Source: CAZTHK01 sp964613215 | GTDB taxonomy: Bacteria > Krumholzibacteriota > Krumholzibacteriia > Krumholzibacteriales > CAZTHK01 | DNA length: 64,000 bases | Assembly: GCA_964613215.1 (NCBI GenBank) | Contig: CAZTHK010000004.1 | Coordinates: forward strand, 104,990-168,989 | Direction: 5' to 3' | Shown here: positions 15,236 to 24,111 of the stretch, piece after piece | Layout of the letters: each line of letters opens with the position of its first letter | Position numbering within the stretch: position 1 is the stretch's first letter | Translations under genes and position numbers: made by a program | The notes under the pieces: model-generated | Database searches by the model: none | Told to the model about the DNA's origin: nothing | The model's input: only the letters and a program-made list of their open reading frames with translations

Positions 15236-16273
15236 TTATATATGCAGGCCTCTTATCTCCTGATCTGGAACAGGCTTGACATTAAAAAGCCTCCTGGAGT
15301 GATCCCTCTCCGCCACTACCTCTACCGTGGCAAGCCTCTTTCCGTCACTGTATCTGGCAGCGATGGCTGCCGCCAGTTCGAGATCATCCTCCAGCGGTTC
15401 ACCCTGTACCAGTACGGTGGGGCCGGGTACATCCACGGTGTCAAGCAGCCAGCAATTTCCCCACTCGCGTTTGATATAGCTGTTTTCCCCCCCATTTCTG
15501 CCCACTACAATCTTGACCCGGCCGGAGAGACGCATGTGCCTTCCCACCAGGAGAAGAACCATATCCCGGTGTTTCACCGATGAAGGCTCCATGTATTTGA
15601 AATAGTCCTTAACCCTTCTGGCATAATTCGAGTCGGTAAGAAGGCATCCCCCCGCCGGCTGTTTGAATCCGGTTATCCCCCAACGCCCCGCCAGTTCCAG
15701 CTGCTTCTTTCTGCCCCGTCCCGCCAGATCGAGCATCTCTCTCCTCTCTATCCAGCCTCTCTCTTCGGGGATGGTCGGTTTGAGCAGTCCGGCACTGAGG
15801 GGTCTTACCAGAAGCCCCTTCAAACCGCTGTCCCTCTCCACAATATTCATGGTATCCCTGCGCTGAGACATGGGCCTCTGGCCCAGAACCTCACCGGTAA
15901 AGATAAAATCCGCACCCAGTTCCTCCATCATCACTGCGGCCTCCTTCAGCATGAATATTCTACAATCCACACATGGATTTATATTAGCTCCATAGCCGTG
16001 ACGGGGAAGGAACAGAATGTGGAGGTATTCATCCGACAGATCGATCCCCTCTACCGGTACATCCAATATTCCGGATATCCTCTCGGCCCTCTCCCTGACC
16101 TGATCGGAAACGGGAATGCCCGGATCTATCTCCCTCCGCACCACCTCCTGGGAGAAGCCGATTTCAAAATTCACACAAACCACATCTATATCCTGGGATT
16201 TCATCAGTCCCGCTGCTATAAGGCTGTCCAATCCGCCGGACACCAGCCCCAGCGCCCTTATACCTTTTTTCAT
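15236..16273 (-). CDS. PP-loop ATPase, MnmA/ThiI-like tRNA-modification family
   Basis: An adenylating enzyme of 345 residues, probably acting in tRNA thiolation in the cytoplasm. The PP-loop SGGLDS lies at about residues 12-17. Cys-containing motifs NPCVDCRIFML (about 98) and AGGCLLTD (about 210) resemble the catalytic cysteines of 2-thiouridylases. The GQRPMSQR segment is typical of a family often labelled tRNA (5-methylaminomethyl-2-thiouridylate)-methyltransferase. The C-terminal 120 residues are a separate domain of unknown role. It is neither canonical MnmA nor ThiI, as no THUMP domain is present. ATG 16273 has GGAG about 10 nt upstream. Confidence 0.8.
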   Translation of the reverse strand: MKKGIRALGLVSGGLDSLIAAGLMKSQDIDVVCVNFEIGFSQEVVRREIDPGIPVSDQVRERAERISGILDVPVEGIDLSDEYLHILFLPRHGYGANINPCVDCRIFMLKEAAVMMEELGADFIFTGEVLGQRPMSQRRDTMNIVERDSGLKGLLVRPLSAGLLKPTIPEERGWIERREMLDLAGRGRKKQLELAGRWGITGFKQPAGGCLLTDSNYARRVKDYFKYMEPSSVKHRDMVLLLVGRHMRLSGRVKIVVGRNGGENSYIKREWGNCWLLDTVDVPGPTVLVQGEPLEDDLELAAAIAARYSDGKRLATVEVVAERDHSRRLFNVKPVPDQEIRGLHI

Positions 16274-16333
16274 ACTGTCAGCACTCCGGATAATAAAACT
16301 TAATCTTGTTTGAAATTGTTTGACTGAAAGAAG

Positions 16334-17233
16334 TTAACAGGATTGCCCGGGTTTATCAAGTGCTCTTCTCAACCCTTCGCCCAGTTGATTAAAACACAGG
16401 CAGGTTATCAATATCATGAAACCGGGCATGAACACAGCCAGTCGTGATTCCCTCATGAAATGACCTGCATTCTGCAGCATATTCCCCCAGGTGGGAATGG
16501 GCGGCTGGATGCCAAATCCCAGGAAGCTCAGAGCACTCTCTATCAGCATTGCTCTGGCAAACCCGATGGTGACGGCGGCTGCCACTGTACCCGTAACACC
16601 CGGGATCAGATGCCTGGCCAGCAGGGAGAAATCGCCGGTGCCGAGGGTACGGGCGGCATCCACGAAGGTTTCAGTCCGGAGAGAACGCACCCTGGTCCTG
16701 ACCAGCCGGGCCACCTCCATCCAGGAGGTCAAACCGATGATGACCGGAATGACCCACAGCGAATTGCCCCATATGGATGCGGCCAGAAGGATAACCGGAA
16801 AAACCGGAACCGACAGAAAAAATTCTATCAAGGAGGTAATGGCATGGTCTATCCATCCTCCCAGATAACCGGATAGCGAACCCAGAATTATTCCTGTAAT
16901 GGTGGCAATAAATACTGAAAAGAAGGCAACCATCAGGGTAAACCTGCCCCCGTAGATCAGACGGGTGAAGGTATCCCTGCCTAATTCATCAGTGCCCAGA
17001 AGATGGGAGGGAGAGGATCCCGATAGAATATTTTCAAGATCAATGGCATCCCTTCCATAGGGGGTGAACAGGGGAGCCAGAATGGATACCAGGGCAATCA
17101 TCAATATCAGAACCAGCGACATAACAGCGGGTCCCTGATCCATAAATATTTCCAGAGGCTTTCTGCCCCCCCGGCGGATCGGGGAGAGGGCCGGATCGAT
17201 TCTCCACTGCAGCTTATTCCATTCGGTCTCCAT
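16334..17233 (-). CDS. Oligopeptide/dipeptide ABC transporter permease (DppC/OppC type), system 1
   Basis: An inner-membrane permease of 299 residues. A cytosolic N-terminal stretch of about 30 residues precedes a first membrane helix. The GTDELGRDTFTRLIYGGR motif characteristic of DppC/OppC follows, then five further helices with the EAA-type loop ARTLGTGDFSLLARHLIP. It follows the DppB-type gene by 22 bp on the minus strand. The binding protein is encoded two genes further upstream. No ATPase subunits are encoded nearby, so they must be supplied from elsewhere. Confidence 0.92.
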   Translation of the reverse strand: METEWNKLQWRIDPALSPIRRGGRKPLEIFMDQGPAVMSLVLILMIALVSILAPLFTPYGRDAIDLENILSGSSPSHLLGTDELGRDTFTRLIYGGRFTLMVAFFSVFIATITGIILGSLSGYLGGWIDHAITSLIEFFLSVPVFPVILLAASIWGNSLWVIPVIIGLTSWMEVARLVRTRVRSLRTETFVDAARTLGTGDFSLLARHLIPGVTGTVAAAVTIGFARAMLIESALSFLGFGIQPPIPTWGNMLQNAGHFMRESRLAVFMPGFMILITCLCFNQLGEGLRRALDKPGQSC

Positions 17234-17255
17234 ACTTCGGTCTTCACCTCAGCAA

Positions 17256-18266
17256 TCAGATGGCTTTCCCGTAGGTGGGTCCTTCACTTATCGCTTTTCC
17301 TCTATCCTTCAGTCTTCCCATGGAGCGGGGATCCACCATAAAACAGATAATGTCACCTATTAGATTGAAAATTATTATCAGCAGGCATGAGATTATAACA
17401 ATCCCCAGAACCCTGGTATAATCATGCCGGCGGAGCCCCTCGTAGAACAACCTTCCCATACCCGGCCAGGAGAACACAGTTTCCGTTATCACCGCACCGG
17501 TGAAAAGGGCAGGTATTTTTAGAACCACCACTGTACTCAGCGGCAATACAGCATTCCTGAAGGCATGCTTGAATATCACTGAAGTGTCATGCAGTCCTTT
17601 GGCCCTGGCGGTGGTGATATAATCATCATCCATAGCCTCTATCAGGCCGGAACGCATATACCTGCTCCAGGAAGCCATAAACGAGAAAGAGAGGACCACA
17701 GCCGGAAGGACAAGATGCCTGATGTGCTGCACCGCTGAAGAAGAGATTCCTGTATCCCCCCTCCCCCCCGCAGGAAGAATACCAAGGTGTACGGAGAAGA
17801 GCGCAATTGCCATCAATCCCAGCCAGAATACCGGCATGGATAAACCAACCGAGGATATCACCGAGAACAGCTGATCCAGGAAACCATTCCGGTGGATCGA
17901 CGACACCACCCCCATCATTATCCCTCCTGCCAGCGCGATTACAAAGGCGGTTCCCATAAGTTCTACCGTGGCGGGGATCCGCGAGACTATCATCTCCATC
18001 ACCGGACGTCCGGTAACATAGCTTCGTCCCAAATCGAATTTGAGAAAAACCCTCCGGAACCAGTGTAAGTATTGAACCGGCAGGGGCTTATCCAAAGCAT
18101 AATTTTCCGCAATCCGCTCTATATCTTCTCCGCTGACCTTGGGATTACCCGATACCAGCCCCACCGGCCCTCCCGGAGCAAGGTGGATAAAGGTAAAAGT
18201 AATCACAGATACAGCAATAATCATGGGCACTATCTTGAGCATTCTCAGCAGCAGGAATCTTTTCAT
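17256..18266 (-). CDS. Oligopeptide/dipeptide ABC transporter permease (DppB/OppB type), system 1
   Basis: An inner-membrane permease of 336 residues. The N-terminal helix is followed by HLAPGGP and by LDKPLPVQYLHWFRRVFLKF-type sequence, as in DppB. The EAA loop reads TARAKGLHDTSVIFKHAFRN. Its ATG overlaps the stop of the preceding beta-CASP gene in an ATGA arrangement, so the two are translationally coupled. It partners the permease at 16334 and the lipoprotein at 19784. Confidence 0.93.
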   Translation of the reverse strand: MKRFLLLRMLKIVPMIIAVSVITFTFIHLAPGGPVGLVSGNPKVSGEDIERIAENYALDKPLPVQYLHWFRRVFLKFDLGRSYVTGRPVMEMIVSRIPATVELMGTAFVIALAGGIMMGVVSSIHRNGFLDQLFSVISSVGLSMPVFWLGLMAIALFSVHLGILPAGGRGDTGISSSAVQHIRHLVLPAVVLSFSFMASWSRYMRSGLIEAMDDDYITTARAKGLHDTSVIFKHAFRNAVLPLSTVVVLKIPALFTGAVITETVFSWPGMGRLFYEGLRRHDYTRVLGIVIISCLLIIIFNLIGDIICFMVDPRSMGRLKDRGKAISEGPTYGKAI

Positions 18267-19729
18267 GGTACTCTGCTCCCATTCCCTGAAGCTCCGGTCA
18301 GGGCTCTCCGCTCCCCCCGGCGGGGAACCTCAACTTCTATTCCCCCTGACCTCTCGATCTTATCCTTAAGCTCCAGGGCCTGATCCTCCTCTCCGTGGAC
18401 CAGGAATACCTGTTTGACCCCCTTGATCGACTTGAGCCAGTCCAGCAGTATGCCGCATCCTGCATGTCCGGAGAAGGAGTGAAATGACTCAACCTGTAAA
18501 ACCGGAGATATCCATTCCTCCTTTAATTTCCTGCCCTGCCGGTATTTGATCAGAAGAGGATCTTCCCCCTGTTCCAGCCTGTATCCCGGCGAACCGGGGG
18601 ATTGCCAGCCCACCAAACAGATCAGGTTCTCCCTTCGGTCATACATTCTGGCCAGATGCCGGGGGGAGTTGGCATACATCAGATTTCCACTGGTGGAGAT
18701 AAATATGGAGGGCCGGTGTTTCCTCCGGTGCACCTTCATGGAGGTCCTGCTGCTGACCTCTCTCAGTGCAGGGTGGTACAGGATCCTGTCCTGGTAGAAT
18801 TCCACCGCCCTGGATGAGAGGTGATCTCTGAATTTTCTGTATATTCCGGTTATCTTCTCAGCAGTGGGGCTGTCAGTGAAAACCGGCGTGCCTGACGGGA
18901 TAACATCCCTGGCCTTGAAAAAATGTATGGCTGCCAATACTTCCTGGGTTCGCCCCAGGGCGAACGAAGGAATCAGCACATCCCCTCCCCGGTTCAATGC
19001 CTCTCCTGCCGAGCGGGCGAAGGAACTCTTCCTCTCCACCGGATCATCACTCCGGTATTCCCTGGATACCGCCCCATATGTCGATTCCATTATTACAAAA
19101 TCAGCCCTGGAAACATATTCAAGGGGGGGCAGAAGTATGGAATTACCCCCACCCAGATCACCGGATACCACCACCCTCACCGTATCGCCATCCTCTCCCC
19201 TGATCAACTGCTCCACGAATCCCGCTCCCAGAAGATGTTCCGCCCTCCCGAACCTGAAGGATACTCCCGCTTCCTCCACTGTCTCACCGAAATCAACCGG
19301 GGTAATAAGACTCAGGGTTCTCTTAAAAGCCTTCCGGGATACCTTCTCCTCAGCGAATCCCCTGGCCATCTTCAGCATTACCGGAGTGATCTCTGCAGTG
19401 GGGGGAGTACAGTATATCTTTCCCTCAAATCCCCTCTGACATAGCTGGGGAAGGTAACCGCAGTGATCACTGTGAGCATGTGTAATTATGGCGAAGGAAA
19501 GCTTTTCCGGCTCCGCAGGGAGTATATCCAGCCCGGCATCACTCATGGTCCCGCAGTCGACCACCCAGCTTGTCCCCTTGGTTTCAAAGAGGAGACAGGA
19601 CCCCCCCACCTCACGGGCACCTCCACAGAACTCCACCAGGGGATATTTCACCCCCCTTTCACCCGGACGGGCCAGGAAAATTACCGCTACCAGCACTATC
19701 AGAATCACCGGAATGATTATTCTCTTCAA
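18263..19729 (-). CDS. Membrane-anchored MBL-fold beta-CASP hydrolase
   Basis: A metallo-beta-lactamase/beta-CASP protein of 488 residues, the fold of RNase J and CPSF-like nucleases. The metal motif HAHSDH lies at 84-89, and downstream motifs include GDLG, ESTYG, a beta-CASP insert with PSFALGRTQE and FISTSGNL, and FHSFSGHAG plus VHGE near the end. Unusually, residues 4-20 form a hydrophobic anchor after a basic MKR, which would place the enzyme on the periplasmic face. TTG 19729 is the start, with AGGTGG 7 nt upstream. It sits inside an oligopeptide ABC operon between the binding-protein gene and permease genes, overlapping dppB by 4 bp. Substrate unknown. Confidence 0.85.
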   Translation of the reverse strand: MKRIIIPVILIVLVAVIFLARPGERGVKYPLVEFCGGAREVGGSCLLFETKGTSWVVDCGTMSDAGLDILPAEPEKLSFAIITHAHSDHCGYLPQLCQRGFEGKIYCTPPTAEITPVMLKMARGFAEEKVSRKAFKRTLSLITPVDFGETVEEAGVSFRFGRAEHLLGAGFVEQLIRGEDGDTVRVVVSGDLGGGNSILLPPLEYVSRADFVIMESTYGAVSREYRSDDPVERKSSFARSAGEALNRGGDVLIPSFALGRTQEVLAAIHFFKARDVIPSGTPVFTDSPTAEKITGIYRKFRDHLSSRAVEFYQDRILYHPALREVSSRTSMKVHRRKHRPSIFISTSGNLMYANSPRHLARMYDRRENLICLVGWQSPGSPGYRLEQGEDPLLIKYRQGRKLKEEWISPVLQVESFHSFSGHAGCGILLDWLKSIKGVKQVFLVHGEEDQALELKDKIERSGGIEVEVPRRGERRALTGASGNGSRVP

Positions 19730-19783
19730 CTCAGCACCACCTTCACAGATATTCTGCCAGCTCCCTCCACTTCACTGCTGTGG

Positions 19784-21484
19784 TTAATCCTTCTGCTCCA
19801 GCCACCAGCGGGAAGCATTCCAGGTATCGCCTGACTGGGTGGGATTGGGCCGGTAGTTCCGCAGGTTGGCGGGCATTACATCCAGCTGGGTTACCCAGAG
19901 GAGTGGTATAACAGGCAATTCCCTGACAAGTATAACAGCCACACTGTCATATATGGCTTTCCTTCTGTCGAATTGAACCGTACTGCTCCCCCTGGAAAGA
20001 AGGCGGGAGAGCCTCCTGTTCTTTATCCTGGAGAAATTCTGCCCGGCGGGAGGAATAAAATCCATGGAGTAACTCCCCTCCTTGGTAGACGGATCGGGGG
20101 GAGCCAGGAAGGCATACAGGGCCATATCGAATTCACCCCTCTTCAGTATCCCCCCTGCATCATAGCTGCTGAATAGCACGGTGGGATGATAGTTTTTTAT
20201 GGTAAGTTTAATGCCCACCTGTTTGAGCTGATCCATCAACACCACTTCCGTCCTCTCCCTGTTCATCCTGCCGGCGGTTGTGGATATGGAGAGGATCAAT
20301 TCCCTTCCATCCCTCTCCCTGACTCCATCACCATCCCTGTCTATCCACCCCGCCTGGTTGAGGAGCTGTCTGGCTTTGCGGGGATTGCACTCTATCTTCT
20401 CCCTCCACCGGGAGCTGTGATACGGAGAATTGGGATGCTCATCACTGAAGGCGGGCACCCACACTCCGCCGTATATCTTCCTGGAAATTTCCTCCCGGTC
20501 TATGGACAGGGCCACAGCAGTGCGCACCCTTCTGTCGGATAGAATTTCATCTTCGGTGTTGAGATCGAGATGTTCATTGAAAAGAGCGGGGTTCCGGTGT
20601 ACCTTTACCCCCGAAATTTTATCCACCAGTTTCAGCAGGGAATTGGGGGCATTATCTATGGCCATGATCTTTCCTGTCTCCAGCTGCATCACCAGGGCGT
20701 TACCATCCGGTACAAACCTGATAACTATCTCGTCCAGATATGGCCCCTCTCCGTAATAATCAGGATTAGCCTTTAACACCATGTGTGAACCGGGCACCCA
20801 ACTGTGGAATATGAAGGGACCCGATCCCACCGGATTCATGTGGAAATCGATACTGTGGAAATCCTGGTCCAGCTTCGACTCCAGCATATGGGCGGGTAGA
20901 ACGGATTCATCATAGAAACAGTCTCCGGCAAAGTTGGAGTATACCTCGCTGAGGTGAAAGATTACCGTGTGATCATCCGGCGTCTCCACACTCTCCACAA
21001 TATCCCATCCCTGGGTGGTTTCCACATTGACATCCGGATGGGTCAGCACTCTCCAGGTGAATTCCACATCACGGGAGGTTACCGGCTCACCGTCGTGCCA
21101 CCTGGCACCGGGTCTGAGATGATACCGGTAGGTCAGATAATCCTTCGAGATACCGCCATTCTCCACAGTGGGAATCCCGGTTATAAGGTCGGGCACGAGC
21201 TCCATCTCCTGGTTGTGCTTTACAAACTTGCTGAAGATGAGATTGGAAACGTAAACCGCACTGAGCATGGAATTGAGCGCGTCGTTAAGAATCTCCGGTT
21301 CCTGCTGCATTCCGATGACCAGCCTCCCCCCCCTCCGGGGGGATGATCCATTATCAACGTCAACAGTGTTTACACTTTCCTTGCCCCCGCCCTCCGGATC
21401 ATCTCCCTCCCCACCTCCGCATCCGAAGCATGAAAAAGCGTAACTGACCATTAATAAAACTATTATGCAATTTTTAAAATTCAA
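19784..21484 (-). CDS. Peptide-binding lipoprotein of ABC transporter, system 1 (SBP family 5)
   Basis: A solute-binding protein of 566 residues, anchored to a membrane by lipidation. The lipobox ends at CFGC near residue 22, followed by an acidic Gly/Asp linker. The family 5 pattern is clear: EPEILNDALNSMLSAVYVSNLIFSxL region, YRYHLRPGARWHDGEPVTSRDVEFTWRVL, and VRTAVALSIDREEI. Oligopeptides are the likely ligand, though family members also bind other solutes. TTG 21484 with GGGAG 8 nt upstream gives a proper signal peptide. It is the first gene of the operon running to 16334. Confidence 0.92.
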   Translation of the reverse strand: MNFKNCIIVLLMVSYAFSCFGCGGGEGDDPEGGGKESVNTVDVDNGSSPRRGGRLVIGMQQEPEILNDALNSMLSAVYVSNLIFSKFVKHNQEMELVPDLITGIPTVENGGISKDYLTYRYHLRPGARWHDGEPVTSRDVEFTWRVLTHPDVNVETTQGWDIVESVETPDDHTVIFHLSEVYSNFAGDCFYDESVLPAHMLESKLDQDFHSIDFHMNPVGSGPFIFHSWVPGSHMVLKANPDYYGEGPYLDEIVIRFVPDGNALVMQLETGKIMAIDNAPNSLLKLVDKISGVKVHRNPALFNEHLDLNTEDEILSDRRVRTAVALSIDREEISRKIYGGVWVPAFSDEHPNSPYHSSRWREKIECNPRKARQLLNQAGWIDRDGDGVRERDGRELILSISTTAGRMNRERTEVVLMDQLKQVGIKLTIKNYHPTVLFSSYDAGGILKRGEFDMALYAFLAPPDPSTKEGSYSMDFIPPAGQNFSRIKNRRLSRLLSRGSSTVQFDRRKAIYDSVAVILVRELPVIPLLWVTQLDVMPANLRNYRPNPTQSGDTWNASRWWLEQKD

Positions 21485-21654
21485 TATGCTTTCTCCCTGC
21501 TGATAGTATGGTTATCCATCCCGGTTAATGCATTCTGCATGCCAGGACCTTTGTCCTTTACTGATTATTTACCGCCGTACAGCTATTTAATCGGGGGAAG
21601 AATCATTCCTCTCCAGCCATCATATTCAGCACTGCTTCGGACCAGGATTGGACT

Positions 21655-22443
21655 TTATGAATACCGGTGCAAGCCGTTAAGAAAGAAGAAGATCCACAGA
21701 ATAAACACCGCCAGGGAGCATATAGCCAGAGCCCTTCCGCCCCATCTTCCCCCACCTGCCCGGTGAAGTATCACAGTGTAAAGCAACCATATGATCAGAA
21801 ATTCAACCTCCCTGGAATTCCAGCTCCAGAACATCCCCTTGGACTGATAACTCCATATAGATCCGGCAAATAGCGCTCCAGCTGTAAATAGCAGATATCC
21901 CCCTCTGACCATCCTCAGGATAAACTCTTCCATCAATATGGGCCGGCCTGGACTATCCCCCCGGCGGTTGAACAGATAGATCACTCCCACTCCCGCAGCT
22001 ACGGCGAAAAATGCCTCCGATACAGCGGTCAGCGATGTATGCAGATAGAACCAGCTACTGCGCAGTAATGGCTCCAGATAATCAGGCACACCCGTTGGCA
22101 GAAAGGAAACTGGGAATAGTATTATGGATGGAATGGCGGTGAATACCAGCCCCATCCGGGACCATCCGTACCTGATCAGCCAGGAAAAGAACAATAAACC
22201 CGCTACCAATCCGACAACCACTGAAAAATCCCAGGTACAGACCATGGGAAAACAGCTGCAGGCCCTCCACCGCAAGCTGAACCCCAACCCCTGAATAATC
22301 ACGGCGGCAAGGTGAAACAGTGTTCCGCCTATCAGAAGGCTCCTTTGCCCCCGGCGCAGATACCGCAGAAGGCAAAACCCGGCAATCAGATAGAGTGCCA
22401 GGGATATTCTGAACACTACCATGTAACTTCCACCGGGCATCAT
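21655..22443 (-). CDS. Cytochrome c biogenesis protein CcsA/ResC type
   Basis: A polytopic membrane protein of about 262 residues from the c-type cytochrome maturation system II, which carries heme across the membrane for attachment. About eight hydrophobic helices are visible. The WWD-like signature near the C-terminus reads SIWSYQSKGMFWSWNSREV, an Asn where most relatives have Asp. The ATG at 22443 follows the upstream resB stop by only 4 bp and has GGGGGAGG about 12 nt before it. It is preferred over an in-frame ATG inside resB. It is the partner of the preceding ResB gene. Confidence 0.83.
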   Translation of the reverse strand: MMPGGSYMVVFRISLALYLIAGFCLLRYLRRGQRSLLIGGTLFHLAAVIIQGLGFSLRWRACSCFPMVCTWDFSVVVGLVAGLLFFSWLIRYGWSRMGLVFTAIPSIILFPVSFLPTGVPDYLEPLLRSSWFYLHTSLTAVSEAFFAVAAGVGVIYLFNRRGDSPGRPILMEEFILRMVRGGYLLFTAGALFAGSIWSYQSKGMFWSWNSREVEFLIIWLLYTVILHRAGGGRWGGRALAICSLAVFILWIFFFLNGLHRYS

Positions 22444-22447
22444 TTCT

Positions 22448-23926
22448 CTAATAATCCTCCCCCGGACCGGGAATAATACCGGAGAGCCTCTCCTGGAGGG
22501 CATCTGTCATTTCCCCGAATTCACTGTTAAACTTAAACCCGAGATCATATTCCAGGCCAGCCAGGGTCAGCCCCCGGCCATGTATGTATCCCCCCAGCAC
22601 TCCATACCGGGAGCAGAACATTATCACAAGGCCGGCAAGTGTTATAATCATACCTGCTATAACGGTCTTCCCCCCCGGGTTCCTCCTGACCTCAAGACCG
22701 GAGTAGAAAACCGGCTCTATCCCGGTAAGCCGGAACCTGAGCGGAGCAATACTGAATTCACTGTCATAGCGGGGATGAAATAGAAACAGCCACCCAGATT
22801 CCCTCCCTTCTCTCCCCACTATCTCTATCTCCAGCGCCGGATTATTGGCATCCAGCCCATCCGAACGGGGCCCCTCCGGTGTCATCCTGAATCCGGGGAA
22901 AAATCTTACCGGCCTCAGAAAAATTTCCCCCTCCAGGGCAACCTCCCCGGAAGGTTTTATTCTGAATTCTCTTACCGAGTCTCCTTCTACATCCACAAGT
23001 GCAATATCCGCCCACCTGAACCGTCTCCTGTCCATATAAAATGAATTCTGATATATCCTGTATTTGCCTGAACTTACCGGATGGTTAATCTCCACCTTCC
23101 CCCTGCTCAATGTATCTCCGCTACTGCTGAGCACTGCAATACTGCTGGCTATCTCCTCCACCTTAAGCTCCGGCGACCGGAAAATCTCAACATCCTCAAC
23201 TAGAATGTATCTATGTCCATTCCTCATGCGCAAACATTCACCTTCTCTTCCATAGTTAAGTTCCGCCGAACCTCTCAGAGTACCCAGGATACCCCCAATT
23301 GCCAGTATTATCAGGCCGGAATGCAAGACTATCCCTCCCCACCTCCTCAACCCTCCAGCCCGCGATACGAACATAATCCCTTCATCCCTGACCACCGATG
23401 TAATCCGGTAACTTCTATCTTTCAGGATTTTCCTCAGTTCCGCAAATATCTCCTCCAACCTTCTACCTTCCAACCTTATCTCGGGGGGATATGCCCTCTG
23501 AACCCGGGATAACAGATCGTCATCTCCCTGATGGCGTACCAGTATCTGCCCCCAGGATATATCAACCCGGGGATTACCCCTCCCGAGGCGCCGGAGCATC
23601 TGTCCGGGATCCGGCCGGTTCTTCTCCCGGGATATATCTGTCACCCTGGCGAGGAGGCACAGCAGGGCAGTTACAGTCAGGAAAAGAAATGCAGTGTGAT
23701 ACCAGGAGGATCGAAAGGGCTGATATAGATTTAAATATTCAACCAGGTCAACCAGCCCCTCTCCCCACCGGGAGGAATAATAGCTCCGCCGGTAAAGGAA
23801 ATCCTCCGGTATCAACCCGGAGAACAGCCAACCGGCCACACTGGCTCCCACCAGCAGCCAAACTGCTATCCGGGATATAATTACCCTTATTCCAATCAAG
23901 ATGTCCCATCCGGGGCAAATCTTCAT
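22448..23926 (-). CDS. Cytochrome c biogenesis protein ResB/Ccs1 family
   Basis: A 492-residue membrane protein of the system II cytochrome c synthase. Helices occur near residues 10-35, 75-95 and 195-220. They are followed by a large periplasmic domain with YRIYQNSFYMDRRRF (the typical substrate-flavoured ResB segment) and a last helix near 425-445. ATG 23926 has AAGGAG at good spacing. It is the first gene of the pair with CcsA. The pair implies that c-type cytochromes are made. No cytochrome gene is in the window. Confidence 0.87.
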   Translation of the reverse strand: MKICPGWDILIGIRVIISRIAVWLLVGASVAGWLFSGLIPEDFLYRRSYYSSRWGEGLVDLVEYLNLYQPFRSSWYHTAFLFLTVTALLCLLARVTDISREKNRPDPGQMLRRLGRGNPRVDISWGQILVRHQGDDDLLSRVQRAYPPEIRLEGRRLEEIFAELRKILKDRSYRITSVVRDEGIMFVSRAGGLRRWGGIVLHSGLIILAIGGILGTLRGSAELNYGREGECLRMRNGHRYILVEDVEIFRSPELKVEEIASSIAVLSSSGDTLSRGKVEINHPVSSGKYRIYQNSFYMDRRRFRWADIALVDVEGDSVREFRIKPSGEVALEGEIFLRPVRFFPGFRMTPEGPRSDGLDANNPALEIEIVGREGRESGWLFLFHPRYDSEFSIAPLRFRLTGIEPVFYSGLEVRRNPGGKTVIAGMIITLAGLVIMFCSRYGVLGGYIHGRGLTLAGLEYDLGFKFNSEFGEMTDALQERLSGIIPGPGEDY

Positions 23927-24000
23927 ACTTAACTCCTTATCAGCGAATTTTAAGCAAACCTTTCTCTTTTATTCAAGCAGATAGACTGGTTACAAATGTG

Positions 24001-24029
24001 TTTACTTGTTATTCCCAAACAGTTATATA
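24001..24029 (+). promoter_or_regulatory. Possible promoter of the DUF885-like gene
   Basis: A -35 TTTACT (24001-24006) and a -10 TATATA (24024-24029) are 17 bp apart in the gap diverging from resB. Confidence 0.32.
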
Positions 24030-24111
24030 AAATATGAAAAGCCGGAAGGGTACAGTTGCCGGTTATGAGTCCGGGAGCTTTCCCGGCGGATATAACCTGT
24101 CCGAGGAAAAT

